64,000 nt of DNA. Origin: Phymatolithon calcareum. Lineage: Eukaryota > Rhodophyta > Florideophyceae > Hapalidiales. The stretch spans positions 1 through 64,000 of the forward strand of contig OZ345365.1 in NCBI GenBank assembly GCA_977006965.1. The letters run 5' to 3'. This document shows positions 10,168 through 19,982 of the stretch, piece after piece. The notes below the pieces were generated by a model, which worked only from the letters and a program-made list of their open reading frames with translations, ran no database searches and had not been told where the DNA came from. Positions within the stretch are counted from its first letter, which is position 1; every line of letters begins with the position of its first letter. Made by a program: the position numbers and the translations under genes.

Positions 10168-11135
10168 AGGAAATTCACTACATGGCCATCTCTAGCCATC
10201 TCTACTACTCACCCCTAGCCAAGCGTACTATCATAGTTCACTGTAGCCAAAACTACTACTCATCCGTTTGTCAAAGCAATCTATAGCACAGTAAAATTTA
10301 TCGTGCGCGCTACTCTCTACACTTTAGACCCTCGTCGCAAGCAGCATCTCCGTCATCGCAGGCGGTAAGGTCGATAATCATGGACTGAGCTGCTTTGTAG
10401 ATGTGTTTTCGTTTCACCTCGACGACGTTGTGGGCCCTCATTTCGGACCGCAAGAAAGGCCTCTTGCGCTTGCGGCCCGGCTTATCCCCAGGGTAAATGG
10501 CACCAAATCATCCTGTACGAGCTGGTCTCCAGTGACTGCAACACGCGTGCTGCTTCCCGCATGCTGAATACGTCCCCGAACCAGTGCGCGTTCCACGGGT
10601 CGAACGACACCCGATGCTGCACCAAGCGCCTAGAGGCGTACAAAAGTGCAGTGATGATGGTGGCTACATGGCCATTGGTGCTCTTTAAAGTGGCGGCAGG
10701 AACATGTAGCACGGTAATTGCTGCTAACTGTCACATTGAATGGTTCCTCTTCATAGCGAACAACACAGCTGAGCGCGCTGACGTTAACGCGGAAGGTGCA
10801 AGCTGTGCCCAGACTACAGATGAGTGTCAGGCGTTTTTTGTTGAGCTTCGCCACGAGGTGGGCCTTGCCCATCGACGTGCTGTGGGAGATCACGATGTTG
10901 ACAACGTGTCAAAGCTTGATCCGGCGTAGTCGCCCGCCTGTAGCACGAGCTTCTTCTTTTCCATGATTTCGGAATGGTTAGTGCGGGAGTGTTGTGTGTT
11001 GAGCGTTGCAGATGAACACGGCAACGTGCTTAAAGAGCGCCGTCGTATTTCGTAACGGATGAGTAGTAGATTTTGCGAGAGATGGCCATGTAGTGAATTT
11101 TGCCAATTTTTGGTGGCCATGTAGTGAATTTCCTC
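10168..11135. mobile_element. MULE-type DNA transposon, internally deleted, 968 bp
   Basis: Perfect 22-bp terminal inverted repeats start GAGGAAATTCACTACATGGC at 10168-10189 and 11114-11135 (reversed). Flanking 10-bp direct repeats AAAAGAAAAT lie at 10158-10167 and 11136-11145. Subterminal sequence contains further inverted copies of the CACTACATGGCCAT block. Inside, on the minus strand, are remains of a Mutator-like transposase C-terminus with a SWIM zinc finger. The catalytic DDE part is missing, so movement would need a transposase in trans. The paralogous sequence near 14990-15020 lacks the element and carries a single diverged target, which confirms insertion. Confidence 0.85.
10321..10893 (-). 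pseudogene. Mutator-like transposase C-terminus with SWIM finger, broken
   Basis: Reading down the minus strand: HSTSMGKAHLVAKLNKKRLTLICS (from 10893), then YRATCSCRHFKEHQWPCSHH, a SWIM zinc finger (CxC...CxH) typical of MULE transposases and thought to bind DNA or protein partners. A frameshift follows near 10650; the reading continues SFDPWNAHWFGDVFSM, a stop near 10480, then a basic GRKRKRPF motif and KAAQSMIIDLTACDDGD near 10360. The same ordered blocks occur in the copy at 32.2-34.2 kb, so the order is native. The N-terminal DDE core is absent. Confidence 0.75.
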
Positions 11136-11145
11136 AAAAGAAAAT
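11114..11145. repeat. Right TIR and target-site duplication of the MULE
   Basis: 11114-11135 is the exact reverse complement of 10168-10189, and 11136-11145 repeats AAAAGAAAAT. A partial extra copy of the terminal block lies just inside at 11082-11099. Confidence 0.85.
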
Positions 11146-11301
11146 CATTGTGTCGATACCGTTTGGAAATATTATTTTTTAGAATGTTATTTCGAAACAG
11201 TATCGGTCTGACAGACACCATCTTGGATTCTCCACGCGTGCCAGTTTCACTGCCAGCTGAAATCCCTTTTCAGTTTTCAATCCAATGGACAGCACATAAA
11301 C

Positions 11302-11744
11302 TTACCTTAGTGTATTCCAGAGCTCGTTAGAAGAGCAAGCTGTCCACCATGTGAAATTTTTTGAATCCCCACATGCGACGAAAAACACTGCAAACAGGAC
11401 GATGACAGATTGTCTACCCAAAATACGTCTCACGGTCTCTGCTACACATCCAAGGATGCGAGGGATGTGAACATAGATCGAACCGAACGCTGTTGACTTC
11501 ATTTCTTCACTTTGCAGTCGCTTCATTTCAAGCTCGTTCTGCCTCTCAAACACTGATGTTGTGAGCTCAGGTCCTTCAAGAAAAGATATTGTCTCGCATT
11601 CTTCCACATACACACCAAGCCTATTCACGCAATCCAATGCAAGTTAATTGTCGACATGAATGCTTGTCTGAAGCAGTAGATAGTTGAGAGTGTTAACCCA
11701 GAGCAAACACGACAATATTTCTTTTTGAATCGAGAGGCTCTGTA
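11302..11744 (-). pseudogene. C-terminal part of unknown membrane-protein family, copy 1b
   Basis: The minus-strand frame 11637-11302 reads CVNRLGVYVEECETIS, then ELTTSVFERQNELEMKRLQSE (charged, coiled-coil-like), then VAETVRRILGRQSVIVLFAVFFVACG, in which the last 15 residues form a likely membrane helix. The related sequences near 15.2 and 20.2 kb also keep a hydrophobic stretch here (WAAIVVTVCAVLFAACDGF at 20.2 kb). It duplicates 12442-12769 at DNA level. Upstream the frame is cut by a stop at 11647. Function unknown. Confidence 0.5.
11417..11744. repeat. Direct duplication, unit A
   Basis: 328 bp nearly identical to 12442-12769 (constant offset 1025). Similarity is highest over the last 240 bp, where only scattered substitutions are seen. 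It makes the gene's C-terminal exon appear twice on the minus strand. Confidence 0.9.
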
Positions 11745-11886
11745 GGCGCATGTGAATCTCGAAATGGGCAATTTATGTCATAAACGGTGGCCATTCCGAC
11801 GAATACCTTAATCTATAGTTTTCGATAAGAGTTTCTGAAGCCATGTACTCCACAGGAGAACAAATGACTGAACGTTTCGCTTCTGT

Positions 11887-12294
11887 TCAAAGCAGCTCAT
11901 TATACGATGACAGTCGTGCCGATCGCCAGTGCTTTTGGGCAGCAAGTCTCCCCATAAATGCATCTTTCCATTCTTGCCACTTGAAAACATGCGACTCTGC
12001 ACGGAAGACTACAGACATTGTTTTGGATTCTTGGTCACATGTAAGTAATATGCGAAGTTTCTGGGAACCTGCAACTGGATTCACTGTGATGCCATTTTCA
12101 AATTTGATTTTGTGGTGGTCCCGACTTGAGCAAGAAAATGCTCTGCGGTTCTCTGTTACATCCAGTTGAAACCCAAGAATGAATAGCATGATCAACAATG
12201 GCGACTTCCGTATATCTTCCAATTTCCGATCGACCTCTTTTTCGACCTTCCACTGCAAATACTTCTGAACTTCCCAAACAACCCTCATGAACAA
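11887..12294 (-). CDS. Unknown gene fragment, 135 aa
   Basis: An open minus-strand frame from an ATG (12294) to a stop at 11887, lying between the two units of the direct duplication. It reads MFMRVVWEVQKYLQWKVEKEV then a hydrophobic LLIMLFILGFQLDV segment and SQKLRILLTCDQESKTMSVVFRAES. No known domain is recognised; the alternating hydrophobic pattern near residues 70-105 suggests beta strands. It may be an exon of the surrounding minus-strand family gene rather than a separate gene, since upstream sequence continues in neighbouring frames with stops. Confidence 0.4.
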   Translation of the reverse strand: MFMRVVWEVQKYLQWKVEKEVDRKLEDIRKSPLLIMLFILGFQLDVTENRRAFSCSSRDHHKIKFENGITVNPVAGSQKLRILLTCDQESKTMSVVFRAESHVFKWQEWKDAFMGRLAAQKHWRSARLSSYNELL

Positions 12295-12441
12295 GCTTCA
12301 CATTTCTTCTTTTAACCAACTTATGTTTCAATTTCGGAGAAAGCAGAGCAAAGTTGTTCGCTGCACATGAACCTGATACCGACTGGTGCAATACTTGCAT
12401 TCCAACCGGCTCCTTCAGCGTCAATCCCAGCAACGCAAGAC

Positions 12442-12769
12442 CCCAAAATACTTCTCACAGTCTCTGCTACACATCCAATGAATCGAGGGGAATTACCAGA
12501 GATCTAACTCTCCTCTCTCCGCTTCGCTACTTCACTTTGCAGTCGCCTCAATTCAAGCTCGTTCTGCCTCTCAAACACTGATGTTGTGAGCTCAAGTCCT
12601 TCAAGCTAAGATATTGTCTCGCATTCTTCCACATACACACCAAGCCTATTCACGCAATCCAATGCAAGTTAATTGTCTACATGAATGCTTGTCTGAAGCA
12701 GTAGATAGTTGAGAGTGTTAACCCAGAGCAAACACGACAATATTTCTTTTTGAATCGGGAGGCTCTGTA
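12442..12769. repeat. Direct duplication, unit B
   Basis: Partner of 11417-11744. In this copy the minus-strand reading CVNRLGVYVEECETIS is followed by a stop where the other copy has Phe, and the membrane helix region differs, so this copy lost its C-terminus. Confidence 0.9.
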
Positions 12770-14322
12770 TCAACTCTTCGTTATCCTCGCCAGTGTCGTT
12801 GCCAATCTGGTACATGAAAGTATCAATGCTTGGGTGCTTTCGTTCCAAGCGCATGGATGCGTTACTTTCTCAAGTAATTCTATCGCCATCTTTGGCAAAC
12901 ATGACGTTCTCTTCCATGAGTGGTGAGAAATAGGCCAGCTGAACAGTGATATTTTCAACAGCAGTACGCTCATCGTCATTGAGCTCGTTCATTGACGTCT
13001 TGTGCCAATCTCTTTTGTTGCGTCTCTCGTAGTCGTCTCGTAATCCCGAAAGAGCTATACATCGTCGCAGTCGCCGTTCATTTTGAACGGAAGTATACAT
13101 TTCTGTGTGATAGAGATTTCAGCATGAAGGTATTCCACTCGGCCAATGCTGTATTCGTGATATGGTGAACGAAGATTCACAAACTTCTCAGCGGATCCAT
13201 TTTCTTCCAATGAGCCTTGAGTTGTGTATGCAGATTCTAGAACAGCAAGTGTTTGGGATGTCCAGCTTTTGGTTCGCTGGCAGAACGTTACTAACTCGGT
13301 GTCATCCAAGTTCGAACATTTCGTAGCACCGAGCCATTCAGACGCAAATCTTACCAGGAAAGATACAAGCCATCGAACCGGGCACTCCTCCGGCTTTCGT
13401 GAGTTCAAACATGGCGCCACAAATCGTGCCATAGCGCTGTGTCAATCTTGAGCATTGTGACTCACTCGTGTGAATATTGCGTGTCGCACGGGCAGGTCGA
13501 CATTTGAAAGTTCGGCGTCAATAAGTGAACTATTCACGACCATGTGTGATAGTCAGCAGTCCTCTTGATATCCTCGAATCACAGGCCACTGAGAGGTTCC
13601 CACGACTCTTCCCTGTTACCACTGCCCAGTTGTAAATGATTTTGCAATTCTTCTTCCTGTTCTTGCAAAAAAGACGGGCTTTATAGAATGGCCAATCGTT
13701 AAAGCGCCTATGTATGGTCTTCATCACATCAGAATGACGAAAAAGAAGGAACTGATTTTCAGCGATTGTAGAATCGGGAAGCGTAGAATGAAATGAATTC
13801 TGTCAGGGCAAGTGATGGGAATGGAATGACTTCCATCGATAGTTGCATAAGGGGGTTCAGAAGATGACTTCGATTCGTGAGATGGACGCAAATTATGTTC
13901 ACCGAGTAAGCTGTCAGAAAGTGCAGAAGAAGAAGAAGTCGATTGGATGGAAGAACGCAGACAGGAGACAGATTGTATCCATTGCAGTGACCAGTTGTAC
14001 ATGGAGAAAAATTTGTTGTTGAAGTATTCTTCCAAGCGTAGCAGGGGCACGGTACGTTTCCACTTCGAGCGACCGCTCTTCATTTTTGCAAGCATCTCCT
14101 CGACCTCGAAAGAATACCAAGGCATCTGAGATCAGAAATATTCCAGTTTCGGAATTCGTATAGTAGAATAAGTCCCCATATTGATCGGGAAACATGGTAT
14201 CTGTAAACTACTGCCACCGCGATTGCCGCTGCTGCCTCTTTGTAGTCTTTGTCCTTGATTTGGACAACAATGTAGAAGATGACAAACCCCAATGAAGGCA
14301 ATGAGATGAACAGATGTATCAT
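12669..14322 (-). pseudogene. Unknown family gene with N-terminal membrane segment and intron, decayed
   Basis: Exon 1 (14322-14212) reads MIHLFISLPSLGFVIFYIVVQIKDKD, a signal anchor or membrane helix. A plausible intron 14211-14126 (GTAG...TCTCAG, 86 nt, phase 0) joins it to MPWYSFEVEEMLAKMKSGRSKWKRT. Downstream pieces in changing frames are WPFYKARLFCKNRKKN (13.7 kb), AELSNVDLPVRHAIFTR (13.5 kb), then after one TGA the 125-codon frame 13432-13055, a frameshift near 13070, a further open piece to 12870, one TGA, and the frame 12854-12669 (IDTFMYQIGNDTGEDNEELIQ). Several independent lesions indicate a pseudogene, unless introns I cannot see remove some of them. No known family is recognised. 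Confidence 0.45.
14126..14211 (-). other. Candidate spliceosomal intron
   Basis: On the minus strand it begins GTAGTTTACAG and ends TTTCTGATCTCAG, is 86 nt long, and its removal joins two open frames in phase 0. The branch-like TACTATAC lies about 35 nt before the acceptor. It is the only intron in the window I would argue for. Confidence 0.4.
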
Positions 14323-14369
14323 TCCATTGCGACGCGATTCACGGATGGTGAGCCACTTGTCGGTGATGA

Positions 14370-15000
14370 AGTCGAGAGCATAAATGAATGCGAGCGGAAT
14401 GAACGTTTAGACGCCCACGAAGCCCTGCAAAAGAACTGAGGGGAGACAGTCATTAACAACAACACATGCTTCTCAAAAGCCCGATGCCTCTCCTTATCAA
14501 TAAGAGGCTGGAAGGGCTGGCTTTTATAGCCTTTTGCAATACCCTAATTCTATCAATTATCTTATCCACGCAATCCAGTCTTGTGTCCTGATTGCGCCAG
14601 TAAATGCCATGCAATTATGGGTTTCTGGGCTTACCATAGCTAGCCATGATATTTGCTAAGTAATTATGGCTTTCTCCCGTTAAGTGTTGCCCTTGCTCCT
14701 CGCTTGGCGAACGCTTAGTATGTACCCACATCTACAATCGGGATGGAGTAGATGGAGAAGACGAGTGTCGGGTCGTCCGCGAGAGACGGACTATAATTAC
14801 AGCAACATCACTTGTACATGGCGCTGTGTCGTCACGAGGGAGGGCTCTGAGATTGGTGCGTTCAGTGGTGCAATTCTAAGTTTGGCTGTCGCCTTCCGAA
14901 GTTTCGCCGATATCGCCGATGATGCAAGAAGAATAGTGTGTCCGAGCGGCGATGACGTTTGTTCTGTTCTTGCACTTCATCTTGGGTACAAGTGTACAGT
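14370..15000. repeat. Duplicated segment, copy 2 (empty site for the MULE)
   Basis: Homologous to 9885-10157 and, beyond the MULE, to 11146 onward. It contains an extra insertion of about 300 bp (roughly 14400-14700) not seen in copy 1. Around 14990-15020 the sequence runs GTACAGTTTAAAATATAAAC then TTCTGTTTGGAAAT, matching the two flanks of the MULE joined together. Confidence 0.7.
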
Positions 15001-15009
15001 TTAAAATAT

Positions 15010-17073
15010 AAACATTCTGTTTGGAAATAAAATTTTAATTCTAAACAGTATCACGTACAATCTTGGTGTTTCCACGCCTGCCAGTTACATTCCTCAGATG
15101 AATTCTCTTCATTTGAACAGCAGGCGGTGCTTAGTAAACAGAGGTCTTCATGTGAAATTAGCAAGAGGGGCACAATGCACTTTGAAGAGCAATCATTTGA
15201 AACCCCCACGGCTGACGAAAAGCACTGCAGACAACGTGATGGCAGATAGTCGCCCATGTTTTTGTGGTCGAACAAGTGGTAGGGGCTACACAAAGTGGAC
15301 GACAAGAGAGTCCCTCTGCTCAGTCTCCATTGCCGCATCGTTTCAACGCACTACCGTTGATGGTAGGCACAAGAAGGGAAGGCGAAAGTCGCTGGTCAAC
15401 ATCGATGACGCGTGTTCGGAGGATAACGGGATTGCATACCGTTTCGCAGTGGAGATGAACAGAGATTTGAAAAGTTTTGATCCCACTCGTCGGTTTGAGA
15501 TGCTGACACTACCTTGTCGCGAAATACTTTTTGCTATCCATCATTCACAAAGACCCAACTTAGGAATTCTGCTGGTGATGAAATTCTTATCGATTGAGCG
15601 TACACGTTCGGTGTTCAAATAGCAGGGGACACGTTCGGTGTTCAAATAGCAGGTACAACTGCTTAAGACGATGTATGATTATGATTTTATGGTAGTACCT
15701 ACAGTATCATAGGGCCTCTTGGCGTTGGGGATTGAGGCAAGGTACCTCTGTGCCTTCCTCTCCATTGCGTACAGCGTTGCTGAGCATTTCAACCTTCCAG
15801 AGACCCGCGCAAAGACTGCACCTCCTCGTGGCGGCGTCATGAGGATTAAGACAGTAATGGATGCACAATTGTTGATCATACAACAAATTTGTTTCTAAAA
15901 TTTTTAATGTTTTATTTCTATAACGTCCGCCCTACTTGCGTAGCTCCGCAGCAACTGCAGACATTGTTTTTTCCCTCCCTGCCAGTCTTTCCACTGCCGC
16001 CGCATCCTCAGCGATCATCTCTACACTTGCCCTCTTTTCAAAATTCACGCCTTTCCCTCCTCATCTCACGCGGTCATTCACCTTACAGGACGCTTCACTC
16101 ATGCTTTCCTCGTTCAGAAAACGCCCCACCCCCGCACGACGGCAACCGGCGCCAACACTCCGTGCTCCGGCGCCCCACATACAGGGGTTGCTCGCAAAGT
16201 CGAATGCGCTTCCCGCCGGTTGCATGACCTCGACCACAGTACCGAAAACTGGGCGTTTCGAGACGATGTCCACAACCACAGCGCAGATCAAGTTTTGGGG
16301 ATCGCTCGGCTGGGAAGCAAATTTGTGAAACGGAGGGTGACCGATGCGCCTCAGCCTCACTGCCGATGGCAACGCCGCCGGTGTAACGCGTACCGCACTA
16401 TAGCACCTGAGTCGAACGCGTTTAAAAACGACGCTTTCTTTCCGGATTACCAATCTAGGCCTTTGGCCAACTGTTTGGACTATCGTGCTCAAGTTTGCAC
16501 GACAATACCGCGAATAATTTTTCCATGCTTTCGTTGGCGATTGTTTTTGCATAAGGCTCGTCATGACGTTCAAATGCAAGTGGTCGAATTTCCTTCGTTC
16601 TATCCGTCTGAGGCCCATGAAGAGTCTTTTCCAACGTTACCAACGTTTCCATCGTCTCCATCCTCTCGCGTCCATGACGCTTGAACGTCTTGAGAAGCAA
16701 CGCACTTCTCGCGATGCCGTGATTAGAGCCGTCATCGCCCGTTCGCGTATGGTACAAGAAAAGCGCCGCGTTGCTCGCGATTCCACGACTGTTCACGTAT
16801 GGCAACGACAGCTCGTGTGGCGATGCACGTCTCGTCGGGAACATCTTTTCGGAAACCGTCGAAGTCATTCGCCTCAGCCGCACCGCCATTGTCTCCGCCG
16901 TTCCGTTCGGTTGTGCAGTTGGATTCGCGTCGCATGACGATCGGAGAGACTGTGCCCAGTCTTTTTTGGCGAATGTCGCACGAAAAAAACCATGCGGCTT
17001 TCTGGTTGTAATTCTGCCCCAGTAACTCAGACGTTTTTGCCGACGCCACGGAAAACGCCCGATATTGTGGCAT
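15010..17073 (-). pseudogene. Unknown gene family, copy 2, decayed
   Basis: DNA-level homology to 20.0-21.3 kb across about 1.3 kb, in blocks: 15010-15240, 15340-15430, 15680-15890 and 15919-16450. Minus-strand readings shared with that copy include LYVGRRSTECWRRLPSCGGGAFS (about 16150, against AYVGHCSTDFWRWLPLCGQGAFP), HDAATRRCSLCAGL (about 15830) and LPTINGSALKRCGN (about 15350). Frames shift repeatedly between blocks. Upstream minus-strand frames to 17073 (CTTERNGGDNGGAAEANDFDGF) may be the N-terminal side. A 25-bp tandem repeat sits at 15602-15653. No known domain; the C-terminal side corresponds to the membrane helix seen at 11.4 kb. Confidence 0.5.
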
Positions 17074-17839
17074 TCAACTTGTTTCCTTTAAGTCTTTTGC
17101 AGTTTCCTGCTAGTGACTGCAACGACATGTACACCTGTGATGATTCTACCCGACGTCGCCGAGGAAAACCCCCCGAAAATTCGGGACTTCACATTGCTCG
17201 GAGGCGCGCAGCGTCTGTGTTTACATTGTGTCGCTCTCGACGTCGTCTCCGAGGACGACCACCCGAATCTCCAAGAGTGTGCATGGTTCGTAGACGCAGG
17301 GTTATCATAATGTTGGAACTGGGCCGTCTGAGGGTGACCGGCATTTGTGTCGCTTTCGGCGGAAGCAAGAAACCACCAGACACTATCGTTCGTTGTTTTC
17401 GTTCTGTCACTAGCTGATGCAGTGCTTGTGTGAATACTGTGAACACTGTGCGCACACGGGCATTAATTTTGCGCCCGTTAATTGTTTCTATTGAATTTAG
17501 AAGATAGGGTTCTCAGCGACTAGAGAAAGGGTTGAATGTCTTGGGCTTCGTGTTCTGTCTTGGACTTCGTGTTCGGATTAGACGTAGTACTTCGTGTCCT
17601 CTACACGAGGGATTGCGTGTACTACTACAGACCCTTATTTGGGTCTGCCTGTAGTTCGGACACAGTCTCGCAGCCCAACTTTAGTCGCTCTAGTCTTCCT
17701 CCGTAGGATGGAGCGAGGGGGAGAATGGATGGGCAGGAAGAAAATCATAGACGCTTTCCTTCCAGATTACCAATCTAGGTCTTTGATCTACTGTTCTGAC
17801 TAGCGTGCTCAAGTTTGCACGACAATGTTCTTTCATTTC
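17074..17839. other. No gene seen; short duplicated block
   Basis: 17748-17825 repeats 16430-16507 (GATTACCAATCTAGG and CGTGCTCAAGTTTGCACGAC in both), directly preceding the Sel1 fragment. The rest has only short ORFs with no recognised similarity. Confidence 0.5.
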
Positions 17840-18392
17840 ATCTTTGGTACAACCTCGCGAGATTGCTTGAGGACGGAGCAGAAGGAGTACCGGTAAACGC
17901 TGTTCGATCGGTAGAGCTTTACACTCAAGCTATCGAGAAAGGCTCTGTGTGTGGGAAGACCGCTCTTGCTGAGCTGCTTCATCATGGAACTACCGGGTTG
18001 GAGGCGGATGCCCCACGAGCTTTACAGCTTTATGAGAGTGTGATTGAAAGTACTGGAAGCGCTGACGCAATGTACAGCTTGGGACTTTTGATGCAATTTG
18101 GCGGTCAAGGTGTCTTAAAAAATCCTCTTCGTTCTCAGGAGCTCTACACGCATGTGATAGAGAAAGATGAGACCGAGAATTCTTACACATAGTACGACAT
18201 TTGGTGGACTCTGGTGTTGAGCGCTTGCCAGCAGAGCCTCAACAAAAGGTGAAATTACGCGCTCATGGAGCGGCCATGTACAGTCTTTCCAAACTGCTGC
18301 GAGATGGCGCAGACGGTGTGCCTGCTGATCCCGTCAGAGCAGAACAGCTGCTACTGCGTGCGCGTTGTGAAATCAATATGCCAGTTGTTGAT
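17840..18392 (+). pseudogene. Sel1-repeat protein fragment
   Basis: Three Sel1-like repeats, helical hairpins that normally mediate protein-protein contacts. They read YNLARLLEDGAEGVPVNAVR with SVELYTQAIEKG, then LAELLHHGTTGLEADAPRAL with YESVIES and AMYSLGLLMQFGGQGV, and after a stop and frame change near 18190, AMYSLSKLLRDGADGVPADP with VRAEQLLLRA. Conserved A-L-L--G--GV--D--RA--LY--AI spacing is clear. There is no ATG at the left end, where a duplicated block (17748-17825) abuts, and the frame is broken, so this is a truncated relic of a longer array protein. Confidence 0.75.
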
Positions 18393-19964
18393 TAGAAGTT
18401 TTTTGGTTTAGCATTAGTCTCGATATTGAAAATGTAAGAAGAATTTGGTTAACATGACCTCGTATTTCGTGAAATGACCAGCATGTTCGGGTCCTGGTTT
18501 GAAAACATATTTTCTCTTGCTGGGGTCTGCGTCTTCTGGGAGAAGGAGTGCTCCCATTCTATACTTCCAACTGTGTGCATGGCCAGACGAAACGCCGCGA
18601 AACGCGTCACCTGCGTGAAGCTTAGATCCCTCGTGCGGAAAGTTGAAAAAGAGTGCCGTCCGTTGTTTGCTTTGACTGACGAAGCACCATTAGCACAAAG
18701 AAAACAACCGCTGTCGATGAACAAAGATAATGTACGATGTTAGTATCATGCGTCCCATTTTTATTGGTCCAATATTGCGCAATATGTGTCAGGGTTATGT
18801 TCGTGCGATCGCAGGGGAAGGCGGTGGTTGAGAAGAAAGCCCTTCGCAAGAGCTGCCTACGACGATACGGGTGATCTTGAAGCACATGTGGTGGGCCTCC
18901 CCAGTCTCTCCAACGCTGAGAAGGGAGCGACACAATCGGCGGTGCTATGGTGGGACCGGCGCTGGGAAGGTACGGGTACTTTCGATGGAGCGGTGAGGGA
19001 CTGTTGCATTTGTTGCCCGGACATTGCCGCCGTTGTTGCCAGATGGACACATGTGCCAGTCACATTCGATTGGCCCGTGTATCACACTTGATCAACAATG
19101 GCACGCGGCGCGTTCCCGGGCGGGTGCCGTGCCCTGGGAGATTCTATTGGACCTACAGTACTATGTCCGTAAAAGCATTTGAAAAAGTCTCAAAACAATT
19201 TTCAATATTTGCATACATTCAAAAGGCTGAACGGCACTGGTGTGCAGGCACCGACCCACGGCACCGACCTGCTTACGGTCGCAAGTTGTTGCCGCTTCGG
19301 CGGGCGTCGGTCGCCCTGCTGTCGGTGCGCCTTCCTAAAAGCAGGGCACCGTCACATCCATCTTCAACCTCATTGTCGCGCCTTCGACACTCCTGTTCAC
19401 CGTCGATCGTTCCGCCGGCGTCGCCTGGATCGAATTCGTTCCCCGCCGCACAATGACGCTTACACATCTTCACTCTTCTGGCGCTCGCAGTGCTGTTCGC
19501 CGCGCCGGCGATCAGCGCGCAGTCAATCTTCGTGTGAGTACGACAGGGGAATAAAACGGCTGGACAGGCCTGAAAAGGGGAATACGGGTCGAACTGAGTT
19601 GTTTGGCGATGGTATGCGGGACGACCCGCGTTGTGCCTGATCCGACACCAAAGGCAACCATGGAGGCGCAGCTGCCCAACGTAAGCGGGACGACGCCCAA
19701 GCCGGTGGCAAGTGCGAACGGTGCAAACGGAACGGAACGGGGCTGGCATTCAGTCCTACCCCGCCGGCGGCCTCAATGGCGCCGGTACCGGCTCCCGGCT
19801 CCGGGCTCCTTCGCCCACGCCCACGCCGCAGGCGAAAAAGGAAGACGTGGACGTAGACTCATGCACTCTTAATACTAGGTCATATTAGCAGCTGTTTAAG
19901 TTCTCCCCTTTTCACTCCACAAACCATCGAACAAGGTCTTTCCCAATGCGTTTGACAAGGCACA
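18393..19964. other. No supported gene; GC-richer decayed DNA
   Basis: Several overlapping ORFs on both strands (for example 18474-18743 plus, 19179-19640 plus, 19749-19273 minus), none with recognisable motifs. Composition is GC-richer than the first 15 kb, which alone lengthens random ORFs. It may contain more of the decayed minus-strand family. Confidence 0.4.
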
Positions 19965-19982
19965 CTATTCCCTATTCCCTAT
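19965..19982. repeat. Short interstitial telomere-like repeat
   Basis: TATTCCCTATTCCCTATT, about 2.5 units of the terminal array, immediately followed by TCTAAAACATG, the point where homology to the 15.0-kb module starts. Confidence 0.8.

Noticed and set aside
15602-15653. 25-bp tandem repeat (ACACGTTCGGTGTTCAAATA with flank), two units
   Set aside because: A simple local duplication inside a decayed gene; too small to interpret.
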